From assembly GCA_021613335.1 (NCBI GenBank), contig JAJTWR010000182.1:2271001-2335000 (forward strand): a stretch of 64,000 nt of DNA, read 5' to 3'. The notes under the pieces are model-generated. The model was given only the letters and a program-made list of their open reading frames with translations. It was not told where the DNA came from and did no database searches. Position 1 is the first letter of the stretch; each line of letters opens with the position of its first letter. This document shows, one piece after another, positions 38,575 through 50,142 of the stretch. The DNA comes from Whitmania pigra (lineage: Eukaryota; Annelida; Clitellata; Hirudinida; Haemopidae). A program made the position numbers and the translations under genes.

Positions 38575-41235
38575 GTAATTGTAATTGTAACTTCATTTAT
38601 ATAGCGCCATATGCATAGCGTCAGAGGCGCTTCTTGTAACCATTTATATAGCGCTCTTTCCCAAGGGCTCTGTCGGCAGTGCAGGCTGGGTTTCGAACAC
38701 GACACATTACGACTGTTGCCATTACCGCCGTATGCAGGCACCAGTGATGGGTAAAATCACGTTCAGAGTGATTGGAAATCAAAATCAAGATCACCAGACA
38801 AAAAGTGATTGGAAATCGAAATCAGGTTCACGCATGTGATTTGACGTTAAAATCAGGTTCACGCATGTGATTTGACGTTAAAATCATCAAAATCAAATCA
38901 CTTTGACCAAAAAGTGCACGAACTTTTTCAACACTGTCAATTTTCAAAGCTTTTATTAACTTTCAAAAACAAAAGTTTTTGAAACATCGAATCATGTAGT
39001 CTGTTCCTTCTTGATGTTTCAATCAGTCCTGCCGAACTAAATAACCTCTCTAGTAGCTAATGGTGGCAGCTTTGTATTATAGCGCACAAAGTGACTAGGG
39101 GCGTTCAGGTTAGCCGAATTGCATACGGCGGTAATGGCAACAGTCGTAATGTGTGGTGTTCGAAACCCAGCCTGCACTGACACCAGTTCCCTTGGGAAGG
39201 ACCGCTATATAAATGGTTACAAGAGCCTCTGACGCTATGCATATGGCGCTATATAAATAAATGAAGTTACAACAAAGATTTTTTTGACTAGGCTTGATTC
39301 AAGACTAGAGAGATGACATTCCGCATCAGACAAATAATTCATGATATTGGTGCGGATACTGTTTGCCTTGTTAACAGTGACTTTTTGCAAGTCAGACTGA
39401 TGATCCTCATAATATCCGTAATATTCATTGTCAAAGACTATTTCTAAATGTTGATCCTGATCAGCTGGTGCAGAATTCGTTCTACGTAAAAAACACTTCT
39501 AATACTAGTTCCATAAGAATTGTTTGTCATATATTCAGTTCCAACATGCATCGTGTGTCATACATCCTTATATTTAAAAAAATTTATTTTTCATGTAGCT
39601 AAGAATGTAAAAAGCATTAGATGGCGTAGGAAATTGTTGCACGTCTCGATCCTGATATCGACTTATTAACACAATCAATACATTTAGCTACAACTTTGTC
39701 AGCTTCCTCACTTGTAATTTTTTAAGGAAGCGGCGGCAATTCACAAGCGGTTTTATCATTATCAGCAATTTTACAACTTTCGTTAACCATGAGGTCGGAA
39801 TAGCACTAACAACAACAATACAAGTTAATAAAAGGAAGTTGCATCGATTATCGACTGATAATGTCATAAAGAAAGATATTATATAATATTAAAAATTATT
39901 AAATATTAAATATTTAAAAAAACTAAATTTTGAAATATAAATTTTATATGATTTCGTGATTTTTACATATTAAAAAAAATCATCAATCATCAAAAATATG
40001 ATTTAAAATAAAAATCAAAATCGCACAACACACGATGATTTTGAATCAAATCATAAAATCACAAAGGCGATTTTATTTCGTGATTTTAAATCACTTGATT
40101 TGAAATACTACCCATCACTGGCAGGCACGTAACCCATTCGGCTAACCTGCACGCCCTGCCTATTATTATTATCATCATCATAATCATTAATATATGTGTG
40201 TACATGCGCGTTTGTTTGTGTGCGTGTGTGTTTGTATGTTAGAAGCTCTGTGTGACTTGGAGCAGAAGGTTTTATGGTTGTGGAATTTTTTGTTTAAACT
40301 ACGGTGGTCTTTTGAAACCTTACATCAGCCAGATTTATTGAAGCTTTTTGGCCAATCTCTTTTGTAAATTGTAAATATTATTTTAATTATTAATAATGAT
40401 GTTTATGTTAATATTATTATTAATATCATCAGCATCATCACAATCGCCATCAAGATCATCATCATCATCATCATCATCAAAGTTTTAACAATAATAATGA
40501 ACTCTTCAAAATAAACAGAACCAAATTTAATGAAATAATAAACTCAAATATTGAACTAAAACGTGCCGTACCAGTGGCCCCAATGACTAGAACGTCGATG
40601 GTCGTGATGATGATGACGACGACGATGACAATGGTGATGATGATGATGATGACAATGGTGATGATGATGATGATGATGACAATGGTGATGATGATGATGA
40701 CAATGGTGATGATGATGATGATGACAATGGTGATGATGATGATGATGACAATGGTGATGACGATGATGATGACAATGGTGATGATGATGATGATGACAAT
40801 GGTGATGATGATGATGATGACAGCATCAACATCCTCAATAGTAGTTAATGTCACTACAGGGGCTCTACAACAACTAATACGGATTCATGTACCAGAAAGA
40901 TAATATTGTCTCTCTAAGATGATGATGATGATGATGATGATGATCGTGATGACGATGATAAAAATATTAATAATAATTAGAATTAAATTTTAATTACAAA
41001 AGCAAACTTACAATTACTAATTATTACAATAAATAATGTTATTGTTATTGATGTTTCCACAATAGAAATTAGTGAATTAATAGATAAAAAGGGAGCAAAT
41101 TAATTGATGTGGATCAACAGTTGCACTTTAATTTTCCTAATGCTGATAATTACCGTGTGATAGTGATTTTACAAAACAAAAACTACAATAACAACAACAA
41201 CAACAACAATAATAATAATAATAATAACATAATAA

Positions 41236-41266
<31 letters not shown>

Positions 41267-41443
41267 ATAATAATAATAATAACAACTAAATAAATATCAT
41301 CAACTCACTCATCTTCATCTCTCTTTTTTGCACTGAAGGTCTTCACCAGTTTTCTAAGAAAATCAAATACAATGGTTAGACAAGTAGTAATAATAATAAT
41401 AACAATAATAATAATAATTATGATAATAATAATAATGATGATG

Positions 41444-41499
<56 letters not shown>

Positions 41500-42435
41500 C
41501 ACAACAACAACAATGAAAGCAACAACATTAATAAACTTCGTTTCAGTTAATGAAAAGCATGTCATGGGAACTCAACAAATCCTACAATCAGACTTGAAGA
41601 GAAAAGATTCTATCGCATACTACTACAGCTGGTATGTTGCTAATGGCAACAGAGACAACATAACGAAATAATTCTAATAAGAAAAGTAATTATGAATTTT
41701 GGAAATGAGATTTTAATCAATTAAATATTAACACTACACTCATTATTATTAATTATATTAGTATCAACGATATTAAAAAAAATATAATCCTGGCATGTAA
41801 TTGTTGTTATCATTATTACCATTATCCTACTTATTGCAACAACACTGATAATAGCAAAGTTAATTAATTAAAAACATAATAATAAAAATTATAATAATTA
41901 AAACAGTTACTACAAAAACAACATCACCATCTAGGTCACAAACTCATCACAAGCAGACCATACGATGCCACCCCACCGAAAGCCAAAAAGACTGTTTCGA
42001 ATTATTTTTTTTTCTTAAAGCAATTGTCTCGTGACGTCACAACTGGCTCCAATTAAACCTTCGGGGTGATTAAGCCCATGATTGTCAGACCTCCATTTCG
42101 CAAACGACTGCTGATGAAGCCCTGGCTGCCATTACCGCCATTAAAACCGCGACCACAATCGTACGTGTCGCCGTTACTATACAGCGACGTCAACTCTTAA
42201 GTTTTTTAAGTCTTTACCTTTCCATAGTAAAACAGTTATATATTATATACAATATAATAATTATAATTATAATTATTATTATTATAACTTTTTAGGCATA
42301 AATGAAGAACAAGTTAGCTCCGGGGGTAGCGAGTCTGCGAACGACGGTAAAAGAAACAGTCATTACGTGTCGTGTTCGAAACCCAACTTGCACCGCCAAA
42401 AAGCGCCCCTCGGATGCGGTGCTGTACAAATAAAC

Positions 42436-42478
<43 letters not shown>

Positions 42479-42489
42479 TATTATTATTA

Positions 42490-42569
<80 letters not shown>

Positions 42570-42574
42570 CATCA

Positions 42575-42608
<34 letters not shown>

Positions 42609-42800
42609 GAACAAATAACAGACAAATTAACCTAATTACCGACGAGACATTAGTGCCGTCTCTATTTTCGTCGTCACCATAGCAACCGTTGACTTCATCA
42701 TTGTCACCATCATCATTATTATTATCATCATCACGATCACTATCTAATTGCCACGATTAAAGCTATACCCCTGAGCAAGGACACACACGCACACATATAT

Positions 42801-42832
<32 letters not shown>

Positions 42833-44449
42833 GACGCAAAGGCAGCTTCTTAAACTAAACTAAACAGCACCAACAAGTACCATTCGAGCTGACAAAGACT
42901 CTCTTAGGATCAGCAGTCCCATCCAACAACAACTGCCATCAAAGGTGATTTACAAAGAGAACTTCTGGACCAAAGTCAAGTACCCGAGTACTTTGGTAGA
43001 GGATGAACAATGCCATGGGTAAAAGAAGGGTTGTACTATGGGAAGGTACATCATCGTTTGTGGGGGGAAAGTTGAAGATAGCCATCTAAGGAAATTGATT
43101 TAACCTATAACCTTTAGAGGGGGTCAGCATTTATCCCCGTGGCTCTGGCAGCAGGGGCTTGAACCATGCTTTGTAATGCTATTCAACCGAGACTAAGGAC
43201 TTGGGCAGTACTGTACAATTACTACTAACAAATTACTAAACCTATTACTCATCCTCTAGACAAGTACAATTCGGTACCAATAAGTGGACGCTTTACTTGA
43301 GTAGTTCAAAATGGGACATACTTATTTATTCTTAAAACAATAACTGATAACAATAAATTATTTTTTTCTAAAAATACGTTTTAAAAAAAAAAGGAAGATC
43401 GTTATGTCCCAAGCATGTCTTGGTTGTTAAGATTAGTATTACGCAACCTCCATACGCCGAGCATGTTCAAAATAGCACGCATACAAGACATTGTTGATGA
43501 CAAGCTTTGTTGAGTGCAAAACAAAATACAGACATCTGGTACAATACATCAATGCAAGACACGTCTGCAGATAAGTTGTCATCTTTCATGTTTGCAAGTT
43601 AAAAATAACCCTTGACGATGACGACGACTACGATGATGATGATGATGACAGTGATAATGATTACGGTAATAATGATAACGATGATGATGATGATGATTAT
43701 GGAGGTTATAATAATAATAATAACGATTAACTGAACTGATGATGTTGATGACGTCATTAATGATGACGGCGTTGCGAGCTGTTGATGCAGCTGATTTTAA
43801 GCCAGTCCAATGTTTTCAATGAGTAATGGCTCACTCATTTATTATTTAAGTACGCGAACTCACTGATAATCTTGAGTACGATAAGCCGTCATCATAACCT
43901 AATTCAGCAACATCATCATCATCATCCTCGCTTATGCGAAGTCACAGTCGTTAACTACGTCATCATAGGCATGATCGTCATCATAATCAGCAGTTGGTAA
44001 TAAATGCCTGAATCATCGATGACTGGAGCCTCGGAAAAGCATTAATGCACCAATGGATCGATGCGTTTTTAAATCCTTCGATTTGATTGAATGAATGAGT
44101 GAATGAGTGGGTGAATGAGTGGGTGAATGGGTGAGTGAGTGAGTGAGTGAGTGAGTGAGTGAGTGAGTGAGTGAGTGAGTGAGTGAGTGAGTGAGTGAGT
44201 GAGTGAGTGAGTGAGTGAGTGAGTGAATATGGCAATTATCGGATAGGATAAAACTTTGATTGATCGCAATCAATCATTCAAACGACAGTTCTTTAATCTC
44301 TTGAGCTAAAAAGATTCTACACCTCTGTTGAATTGGTGACGAACAAAATTGCCATTTTTCTGGGCCATAAACCGCCATATAACTATAAATATCCAATAAT
44401 AAGTTCCATAAAGGCATATTTATCACCATCTCCATCATCATCGCCGTCG

Positions 44450-44507
<58 letters not shown>

Positions 44508-46856
44508 CACCATCATAATAATTAACTGTTAGCTTTCTTTCAGTCTGCTTGAAATATTTACAGCTGACAGAGCAAATAGCAGACGGAATTGCAAAACAAA
44601 CAGAATTCCAGAATTCGTCAGTCAGGATGCGTGCCCGAGAATAAGGAGGTCGCCGTACATCAACAAGTACAATAACAAGTACAATAACAAGTACAAAAAC
44701 AATTACAACAACAACAATTACGACAACTACAAGAACATTAACATACAACAAACAAGGTCGTAAGATATAGTTCGACTGGACTTAACAAATTGTAGATAAT
44801 TTGGTTTCTTAGAGTTAACTGCATTTCCTTTGTAATATCGGATTGATTGTGGGTTTAATATGGAGTAAGCTTTTTGTTATTATTCAGACATGTCACCACA
44901 AATAAAATCTATGTCGCTTAATGTTTATGTCTTTAATTAATTTTTTTTTGAGTGCTTTTATAATGACAATGTTATTGTTAATGTTAATTTTTATTGTCAC
45001 CATTTATTTTTTTGACACACAAATCATATTCATTCGTTAATAATTTTTGGTACCTTTAGATTTTCTTTGTTGTTGTTGATGTTGGCTCCGATCATTAAGT
45101 ATTGTTAAGTGCTAAGTCAAAATGTGTTGTAAATTATTGTAAGTTGATAATGTTAATGCTAGTAACAATGATTTTATCTTATAAGTTAATTTATTCCAGT
45201 AGTATTCCAGTTAATTTATTATCTAATATTAAGTGCATAATAAATCATAAAATACATCCCGTTATTAAGAGACAAATGTTGTCCAAATTATTTCTAAATT
45301 ACTTGAAGAGAAGGACCACCCACTGATTAAAATATGTTTCATCAATCACTCGTGTAAGTGCTTACAACATGCATTTTAACAATGTTGTACTGATTCATAA
45401 TTTAACTGCAGTCATCATCATCACCATCCTCATCCTCATCATCATCATCATCAATAAATCATTCAGCACAAGATTTATGTTTGCACAATTATTGTACTTA
45501 ATGCAACAAACAAACGTGTTAATGATACCTTACAAATGAATTAATAAAACTCAAAACACCTCAACTAAGGAAAAAGTCTTAAAGGTCATTCTGAAGCAAC
45601 AGTCAACCTTACAATTCGGTGATTCAAACGAGTTCCAACTCGTCTCAAACAAACAAGCAAACATAATATACAAACAGGAAGTGGTATACCACAAGCAAAC
45701 ATAACATATATGGTATGAATGTGATTGTAGTACAAAGAAATATATTAAACAAATACATAGTATAAACACAAGTATACAACAGGTAAACATAATATACAAA
45801 CTTGTAAAACCACTAATGCAACACCCAAGTCATTCTCTTTCACATTTAATCACAGCGTGATAACACCAAGGTTACATATTTATGTGTACGATCAATTGAT
45901 AACCAGATGTACCTATTATTCTGTATTATTGTTGTCTAAGGTATCTAACGTATGTTGACATAAATGTTGCTGATGTTGCTATGATGCTCGTGGCATATTG
46001 CCTGTTTGTATATCATGTTTGTTCAGAAATTTGTTTATGGCATCCAGTAATATTGAAAACCATAAATTTCATTTCATTTCTCATTGCTAACAACAACAAT
46101 AATAATGAAGATGAAATGTAATAATTAAACCAAAAATAATAACAATAACAAGCATTATGAACTGTATATGATCTCATGCTTAATTGTTAAAATGTCACTT
46201 TCACTTCATGTAACTAATGTCTCGAATGAAATACTGGTCGGCATAACTGGGTAAATTTGTGGTTTGTTTTCGAATAATTCAAAATGCTTATAATTTATCC
46301 TTATAATTTTTTAATCATTTATTTTAACACAGAAATTATGAAATGTTCTCAAGACCCACAATGCACAAGACTATAAAATATGAGTTTTTTTTAAGAGTTT
46401 GATTTAAAAAAAGTAAAATTCTTTAAAAATAGCACTGCTAAAATACTTTAAGAGGGATAAAACTAACATTTGAATATCAAATAGAACCTTGTCCAATAAA
46501 ATATTTACTAGCAAATTAATGATACTTGCGAAATGATGGTCGAAAACTATTTACTAACTTTAATTTCGTGGCATACTCGTTTTCTATGGCACATCTTTCT
46601 TTATAAAAATGAACTAATTTGTCACAATATTCCAAACCTTTTTGCGTATGAATAGAAATATTGTCGAATTGATCCTGAAACAAAAATAAAACTGATACCT
46701 TCGGAAATTCATGAAAATATCTCAATATTTGGATGGCGTTATCCGATACAATATTTGGTTTTTAAACTTGTTGAATCTCAAATAGTTTCAGGATGTGCGC
46801 CCAAATCTGCAACAAAATCCTTTTAAACTAACCCATAGCTCAATGCCCCAACTCAT
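27821..46856 (-). CDS. Cip4: CIP4/TOCA family F-BAR, HR1 and SH3 protein (FNBP1L/TRIP10 homologue)
   Basis: Fourteen coding exons on the minus strand: 46833-46856, 46559-46674, 41309-41353, 36445-36592, 33230-33292, 31754-31858, 31168-31290, 30714-30860, 30162-30365, 29696-29808, 29151-29283, 28698-28810, 28337-28446, 27821-27966. All phases agree and give 529 residues. Exon 1 encodes only MSWGIELW, the family's N-terminal signature, and continues [16 protein letters not shown]. The F-BAR region includes [12 protein letters not shown] and [12 protein letters not shown] linker ([13 protein letters not shown]) leads to the HR1 domain ([16 protein letters not shown]; ..[19 protein letters not shown]), which in this family binds active Cdc42. 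A C-terminal SH3 follows ([26 protein letters not shown]), the site for N-WASP and dynamin. The protein is expected to link curved membrane to actin assembly in endocytosis. The linker is shorter than in vertebrates. The least certain splice is between exons 8 and 9 (donor GAG|GTTCTT). Confidence 0.92.
27971..28078. repeat. 27-bp minisatellite abutting a splice acceptor
   Basis: Four copies of a 27-bp unit (gaataaattagcatgagtaa plus ttgcaga), starting at 27971, 27998, 28025 and 28052. On the minus strand the first copy supplies the TAATTTATTC pyrimidine-rich stretch just before the ACAG acceptor of the last CIP4-like exon. Confidence 0.9.
28592..28680. repeat. Compound CAT/CAC/CAA microsatellite
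   Basis: (CAT)n passing into (CAC)n and then (CAA)n with GAA interruptions, in a CIP4-like intron. Confidence 0.9.
31389..31451. repeat. AAT trinucleotide microsatellite
   Basis: Nearly pure (AAT)n with one single-base slip, in a CIP4-like intron. A similar tract lies at about 33056-33094. Confidence 0.9.
34140..34945. repeat. Cluster of ATG/CAT microsatellites
   Basis: Several (ATG)n or (CAT)n tracts: 34180-34230 running into (CAA)n, 34526-34580, and a nearly pure (GAT)n at 34900-34943. All lie in the intron between CIP4-like exons 36445-36592 and 33230-33292. The short frames they produce (poly-His, poly-Asp) are artefacts. Confidence 0.85.
36735..37149. repeat. ATT and AAT/AAC microsatellite tracts
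   Basis: (ATT)n at 36735-36777 and a long (AAT)n with regular AAC and AGT variants at 37003-37149, in the intron after CIP4-like exon 4 (minus-strand order reversed). Confidence 0.85.
37614..37970. repeat. 26-bp minisatellite, about 13-14 copies
   Basis: The tandem unit is atgttggggttgaatgattg followed by ttttaa. The only frequent variation is TTTTAA versus TTTTGA. Copies are head to tail with no spacers. The array lies in the large intron between CIP4-like exons 36445-36592 and 41309-41353. Confidence 0.95.
38147..38261. repeat. ATT microsatellite
   Basis: Long imperfect (ATT)n with ATC and ACT interruptions. Confidence 0.9.
38518..38741 (-). mobile_element. tRNA-derived SINE, 3' and middle part (split by a hAT element)
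   Basis: Minus-strand SINE. Read on that strand, a GTTCGAAACCC B-box lies at about 38686-38699. A body follows with two short imperfect repeats of TATATAAATG/GCGCTAT, then TAATTACAATTACAAT grading into (AAT)n at 38518-38574. The 5' end (A-box side) lies beyond the inserted hAT element at 40129-40161. It is closely similar to the copies at 39100 and 42320. Confidence 0.8.
38981..39480 (-). pseudogene. hAT transposase remnant
   Basis: The coding remnant inside the hAT element runs from about 39480 down to 38981. An open stretch ([20 protein letters not shown] ... [14 protein letters not shown]) is cut by the SINE at 39100-39284, resumes as [11 protein letters not shown], shifts frame, and ends in the LFSSAGLI block typical of hAT dimerisation domains. 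The N-terminal BED zinc finger and the DDE catalytic core were not recognised, so an internal deletion is likely. Confidence 0.75.
39100..39284 (+). mobile_element. tRNA-derived SINE inserted in the hAT element
   Basis: Complete copy flanked by the direct repeat TGACTAGG at 39092-39099 and 39285-39292. The head has an A-box-like TTAGCCGAATTG and a canonical B-box GTTCGAAACCC. The tail is GCTATATAAATAAATGAAGT ending in TACAAC. It lies opposite in orientation to the host SINE outside the hAT element. Confidence 0.87.
40129..40161 (-). mobile_element. 5' end of the split tRNA-derived SINE
   Basis: Continues the SINE of 38518-38741 after the hAT target duplication. On the minus strand it reads GGGCGTGCAGGTTAGCCGAA, matching the 5' end of the copy at 39100. 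Confidence 0.8.
40599..40821. repeat. 21-27 bp ATG-based minisatellite
   Basis: Higher-order repeat of (GATGAT)n punctuated by GACAATGGT every 21-27 bp, about nine units. Frames of 80-125 codons on both strands are products of the repeat. Confidence 0.9.
41190..41505. repeat. AAC/AAT microsatellites flanking CIP4-like exon 3
   Basis: (AAC)n-(AAT)n at 41190-41285 and (AAT)n at 41388-41499, on either side of the 45-bp coding exon at 41309-41353. Confidence 0.85.
42320..42607 (+). mobile_element. tRNA-derived SINE with a long ATT tail
   Basis: The head (GGGGGTAGCGAGTCTGCG) and the B-box GTTCGAAACCC at 42376-42386 match the copies at 38.6 and 39.1 kb. The body ends in GTACAAATAAACTTTATT and runs into an (ATT)n tail of about 170 bp (42437-42607). 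The tail-derived frames are poly-Ile/poly-Tyr artefacts. Confidence 0.82.
42805..42831. repeat. CA dinucleotide microsatellite
   Basis: (CA)n of about thirteen units in a CIP4-like intron. Confidence 0.9.
44094..44226. repeat. GAGT tetranucleotide microsatellite
   Basis: Almost pure (GTGA)n of about 25-30 units with GAAT and GGGT variants at the left edge. The minus-strand THSLTHS frames come only from this repeat. Confidence 0.95.
44450..44525. repeat. CAT/AAT compound microsatellite
   Basis: Alternating CAT and AAT triplets in a CIP4-like intron. Confidence 0.85.
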
Positions 46857-47320
46857 CATGACAGAACTGACAAATTTATAATCCAAATAAAGAAATGTCG
46901 CCTCAAATAAATAAATCGGAAAGATTAGACCACTGCCGATAAAAATACACTGTTAGTTTGGCTTTCGCACTTTCAACAAACACTTCGAGCTAAAAGGTGA
47001 AATGATTGCTGTTTTTATCTCAAATGTATAAAAAATTGATTTTAAAAATTTCAAATTTATTTTATTGATTAATATTTTTGATATGTTAACTTGAAAATAA
47101 ATTCAGTTAAAAAATTTAATTGATTGCAATAACAAAAATGTAAATATTAAATAGTGATGTAATACATTTAATAATAAATACATTTAATTAATTAAAAATA
47201 TATTTAATAACAAATATTATATTAGTTAACTATTAGTTAACGCTTTTACTTAAAATCGCTCAACGTGTTTGTGTTAGGCTTCACCAATTTGATGCAACTG
47301 GACTTTAATATAATTTGAAA
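46857..47320. promoter_or_regulatory. Head-to-head promoter interval of the CIP4-like gene and NOB1
   Basis: Only 464 bp separate the two start codons, which point away from each other, so both promoters must lie here unless distant 5' exons exist. No TATA box is convincing. Sequence near the middle (46920-47000) is less AT-biased than the NOB1 side, which carries ATTTAATAA repeats. Confidence 0.55.
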
Positions 47321-50103
47321 ATGGAAGGTAGTACTGAAGCAAACAGAAAAGTCATAAATTTGGTTGTTGACTCTGCAGGATTTTTGAAAAATGCTCCTCT
47401 GAAGGTGAAATCGATGATATTCCTTTGATAATGGGGATTTAATTATTAAGGTTTATCCCAGATTCTTTAGTTGACAGTTCCTGCGACAATAAATTTTACT
47501 ACTTTTAAGAATTACCTTCTAATTTTTCTTAATTAATGATATATAGCTAAAAAAAATTTTATGCTTTTCATTAATTAGGATCTAGGTGAAAACATATACA
47601 CAGATGAGGGAGTGGTCAGCGAGATCAAAGACAAAGCCACTAAGGAAAGATTGCAAGTTCTGCCTTATGAGCTTCATTTCAAGCGCCCAAGTGCCGAGGA
47701 CATAAAATTCGGTGAGGCTTTGAAAGCAATTTAGGCTTATAATTATAAGTGAACTCACAATTTTGATCGGGTGTCGATTAAACGTAAAATAAATATCCAT
47801 GAAATTTCAGTTACCGAATTCACCAAAAAGACTGGAGATTACTACAGTTTGTCTGCTGTGGACTTGAGGGTCATTGCACTGACGTACCACTTGGAAAAGG
47901 AATTCACAGGAGGAGAGAACATCAGAGACAAGCCTTTAGGATCGGTTAATATTATTATTAATATAATTATCATTGTTAATATAATTCACTGGGAAGCTTT
48001 TTCAGAAAGCAGTTAAAATATTTCTTTCCACATCTTAAATGCTGGGTGCTCTGTCTTAAGAATTGCATTGTGTTCATGATTAATGAAATGGATGATGAAA
48101 GTATGGAAAACATATTGCATATGTTAACTTTAGGAGACACTGTGGTTAAATAATTAGAGTATTATTATTATTTGACATACCTGTTTCTGCTTTATCCAGA
48201 AATTTTCTTATTCAAGCAAGGCTGAGCTGCCTTTAGGGTTCTACATAGAGAAAGAGGTACTCGGATTTGTGCAAAAGTTGACGTATTGTTTTAATCGCTT
48301 AATTAATATTGACTAATTGTAAATTACAATTGATATTATCATGTAATTAACTAAAGGAAGGAAACATTTTTGTTGATCTGGTTTTTGACCAATTGTTGCT
48401 GTAAAACTACATTAATAGAAATAATTTTTATTTTCATATCACATTTACAATTTAATGCACATTAAATTTGTCTCAACATTGTTACAAGAAATCACAATGT
48501 CACCCTAGAACACTGCCTAGAAAATCTTTTAAATTTCAAAATCCAAATGGTGCTTTTAAATTCACGCTTTGTTTCTTCATCGACGACGAATTTATTTTCA
48601 GAAGAAACCGAAACCAGCAGATGAAGAAGAAAGCGAAGACATCACTGAGGTTGAACTTCCAAACGAAATGGAAAATCTTGACATATGCTCTGAGGAAAAG
48701 GACGAGACGAACGCTGGAGATGCATGTTCGAGCGACGAATACTTCAGCTTGGGGGAGGATGAAGGAGCCGATCACAACTCAGACAAAGAAGAAGACAGGA
48801 CTGGGGACATTGATCTAAGTTGTGGCGATGATCACTACGATGAAAAGATGAGGAGACTGGAGGAAGAGGATGATGATGATGAAGGCTGGGTGACAGTCAA
48901 CAACATAAAGAATGCCAGGGAGACGGGTTGTGATATCGATCCCAACGAGCCTGTCGTTGTGGCTTGCCTCACGACCGACTATGCCATTCAGGTGTTTGTG
49001 GAGTTTGAGTTTTTTGTGTTTCAATTGTAATGTCCTTGTTTTTATCGTCGTAGATTGCTGTTTTATTGTGCTTCTCTTTATTTAATATTTGGCTTTGTGT
49101 GTATTTCATAATGTGTCATTAATGAAAATGACTACAACAGCTCTTAAACAATGAATTTGTCTACTAATGTGTTTAACTCGATGTTTCCATGGCAACATTT
49201 CAGAACGTCCTCATCCAATTAGGTTTGAAGGTTGTGTCTGTCGACGGCATGCTGATCACAAAGGCCAAGATGTACATTCTCAGATGCTATGCCTGTTTCA
49301 AGTCGGTTCAATTTGTTTTTCAATCTAGGCTGCCTAATTAATTAAACGTGTCTTAACTGACTGACCAACTTAATTATGCTGTAAAGTGATTGATTTAGCT
49401 GCTCATTAATATGCTGTGACCAAAAAATGCATAATAAGTTGATGTGACATAGGAAAAAAAAAAACTATAAAAACGGTACGTTAACCTCGGAAATTATTTC
49501 AAGGACAACGATGGACATGACAAAAAGGTTCTGTCCGCACTGTGGCAACAGTACATTGAGGAAGACGTCCTATTCTGTCAACGAAGATGGATCTGTCACC
49601 TACTACATGTCTAAGAAGCCTCCTAATAAGAAGGGACTTAAGGTCAGTTTGTGACAGAGCTCTTGGTAATTTGCATTTGGTAAATGTGGTGTTTAGCTAG
49701 AATCTTTTGGAATATTTTAACCTAAAAATAATTTTGAGAGTTATTTGAAATTGATATTATTGTGCAAAAAATAATTATAAATTTAGAGGTTAAAGATTCA
49801 AATCTTTTCAAGTTGTACATCTGATTAACTTGATTTCAGTATTCATTGCCGATGCCCAAAGGAGGCAAGTACAGCAACAACCCCGTCCTCTGTGCAGACC
49901 AAAGGATGCCACAGCAGAGAACTTCTAGGAAGGCCCGGGCCACCATGGACCCCCTGGACATGGACTACATCGCAGGTGATTCGCCCTTTGCTGCGAGAGA
50001 CGTCAATTCGAGGGCAGTGGTGCACGGCTTCAACACTAAAAGAGCTTGTGAGGGTGGAAGAAGGAATCCAAATGAAAACAGGAGAAAACCCAAAAAGAAA
50101 TAA
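47321..50103 (+). CDS. NOB1: NOB1, PIN-domain endonuclease of 40S ribosome maturation
   Basis: Eight coding exons: 47321-47404, 47579-47711, 47811-47944, 48200-48256, 48602-48991, 49204-49301, 49504-49642, 49840-50103. All phases agree; 432 residues (human about 412). The N-terminal PIN domain shows VVDSAGFLKN (first acidic residue), YTDEGVVSEIKDKATKERL and SLSAVDLRVIALTYHLE, the expected metal-binding acids. An acidic, low-complexity linker follows in exon 5 (about residues 137-250), ending EGWVTVNNI. Exons 6-7 give AIQNVLIQLGLKV and a four-Cys zinc ribbon (LRCYACFK...RFCPHCGN). The C-terminus LKYSLPMPKGGKYSNNPVL, DYIAGDSPFAARDV and a basic KKK end are family-typical. NOB1 cleaves 20S pre-rRNA at the 18S 3' end in the cytoplasm. 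Confidence 0.95.
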
Positions 50104-50136
50104 ATATGATATTTATGATTAGCTTGAAAAATTAGG

Positions 50137-50142
50137 AATAAA
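50137..50142 (+). terminator. Polyadenylation signal of NOB1
   Basis: AATAAA 34 bp after the stop codon. Confidence 0.5.

Larger units (their letters stand above)
38742..40120 (-). mobile_element. hAT-superfamily DNA transposon, degenerate
   Basis: A 1,379-bp element with inverted ends (CAGTGATGGGTA at both termini) and an exact 8-bp target-site duplication, GCAGGCAC, at 38734-38741 and 40121-40128. Subterminal repeats rich in AAATCA/GTGATTT occupy both ends. On the minus strand, a hAT transposase C-terminal dimerisation block is readable: [20 protein letters not shown] at 38997-39056. [11 protein letters not shown] lies just upstream in another frame, and [14 protein letters not shown] further upstream. 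Frameshifts and an inserted SINE show that it cannot make transposase. Confidence 0.88.

Noticed and set aside
40477..40903. Frames of 83-125 codons on both strands with Met-Met-Thr, Ser-Pro-Leu or Ile-Thr repeats
   Set aside because: All frames come from the ATG-based minisatellite and contain no domain.
42363..42618. Poly-Ile and poly-Tyr frames
   Set aside because: Translation of the (ATT)n SINE tail.
43120..43200. GGGGCTTGAACC motif as a possible further SINE or tRNA
   Set aside because: Only a B-box-like match; neither an A-box nor the family body or tail was found.
43987..44273. THSLTHS repeat frames on the minus strand
   Set aside because: Translation of the (GAGT)n tetranucleotide repeat; three overlapping frames read the same repeat.
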